DNA of 64,000 nt. Source: Rhodoferax ferrireducens T118 (GTDB lineage: Bacteria > Pseudomonadota > Gammaproteobacteria > Burkholderiales > Burkholderiaceae_C). This document shows positions 63,879 through 64,000 of the stretch, piece by piece (positions within the stretch are counted from its first letter, which is position 1; the number at the start of each line of letters is the position of its first letter). The DNA lies in the NCBI RefSeq assembly GCF_000013605.1, contig NC_007908.1, forward strand, positions 930,001 through 994,000. Direction: 5' to 3'. The notes beneath the pieces were generated by a model, which had not been told where the DNA came from, did not search any database, and worked only from the letters and a program-made list of their open reading frames with translations. The position numbers and the translations under genes are program-made.

Positions 63879-64000
63879 TTGAAAAATTCTTCTCGCTTGA
63901 TACGAACCGGTCTTGTGGCCTGCCTTGTCCATGTTTCTCAAGCTGGACTTGCGCAGGACAGTTCTCAGATCTCCGAAGTCCCGAGCAGGAGCTGGGCTAG
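63879..64000 (+). CDS. Start of an exported protein, cut by the window end
   Basis: A TTG at 63879 after TAGGTAAT opens a frame reading MKNSSRLIRTGLVACLVHV then SQAGLAQDSSQI, a typical signal peptide with cleavage near GLAQ. The frame stays open to the end of the window. No family can be assigned from ~40 residues. Confidence 0.45.
   Translation, partial: MKNSSRLIRTGLVACLVHVSQAGLAQDSSQISEVPSRSWA

Noticed and set aside
1..64000. CRISPR array, prophage, integrative element or secretion island
   Set aside because: No regularly spaced repeats, phage structural genes, integrase or tRNA-linked attachment sites were found; only IS5-type elements and small repeats.

Overview
The window looks like a chromosomal segment of a betaproteobacterium in the Burkholderiales, most likely a Comamonadaceae member of the Rhodoferax/Polaromonas type. 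This rests on protein character, moderately high GC, Comamonadaceae-style intergenic repeats (a GC-rich hairpin at 53.3 kb and a 17-bp GCTAT/GTAGC element at three places) and a respiratory, signalling-rich gene content. I ran no database search. I saw no tRNA, rRNA, CRISPR array or prophage.

Layout. 0-3 kb: an IclR regulator cut by the window edge, whose stop codon lies at the edge of a decayed IS5-type element, then a tandem-HD HD-GYP protein and a hemerythrin-like protein. 3.4-19.4 kb: a continuous plus-strand sensory island. It holds a REC-histidine kinase with a NarL-type regulator, a REC-PAS-GGDEF-EAL protein, a Cache/PAS HisKA_2 kinase, a REC-only regulator, and a complete chemosensory operon (receptor, CheY, STAS, CheA, receptor, CheW, CheR, CheD, CheB). 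A 37-bp element occurs upstream of two of its transcription units. 19.5-26 kb: an MFS pump, a patatin, a Ca-binding-repeat secreted protein, and a divergent LysR/SDR pair. 26-31 kb: an electron-transfer patch with a cytochrome-porin fusion resembling Cyc2, a dihaem cytochrome c, YceI, a histidine-rich secreted protein, DoxX, and a universal stress protein behind a perfect FNR box. 31-38 kb: penicillin-binding protein 1A, an Epd-type dehydrogenase and a D,D-carboxypeptidase, separated by gene debris. 38-45 kb: a DctB-like kinase with a FixJ-type regulator, divergent from a CitT-type carboxylate transporter, then a second CheW/receptor pair.

45.6-55.6 kb: an eight-gene minus-strand operon. It encodes an oligopeptide-type ABC importer, a D-amino-acid deaminase-like PLP enzyme, a MurR/RpiR regulator and an N-acyl-D-amino-acid deacylase. 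RidA is divergent. Two matching dyads (TGAAA-N5-TTTCA) in the shared intergenic region are candidate operators for the regulator. 55.8-61.7 kb: a 2-keto-3-deoxy sugar-acid module (PfkB kinase, DgoK-type kinase, KDPG/KDPGal aldolase), an AT-richer SelA-fold PLP enzyme and an HpcH/HpaI aldolase. 62-64 kb: an intact IS5-family element, a small thioredoxin-like protein and the start of a secreted protein.

Four points deserve most attention: the putative extracellular electron conduit (Cyc2-like plus dihaem cytochrome), the CheZ-like D-x3-Q motif at the end of a receptor in a che operon with no cheZ, the D-amino-acid scavenging operon with its paired candidate operators, and the shared 37-bp control element of the sensory island.
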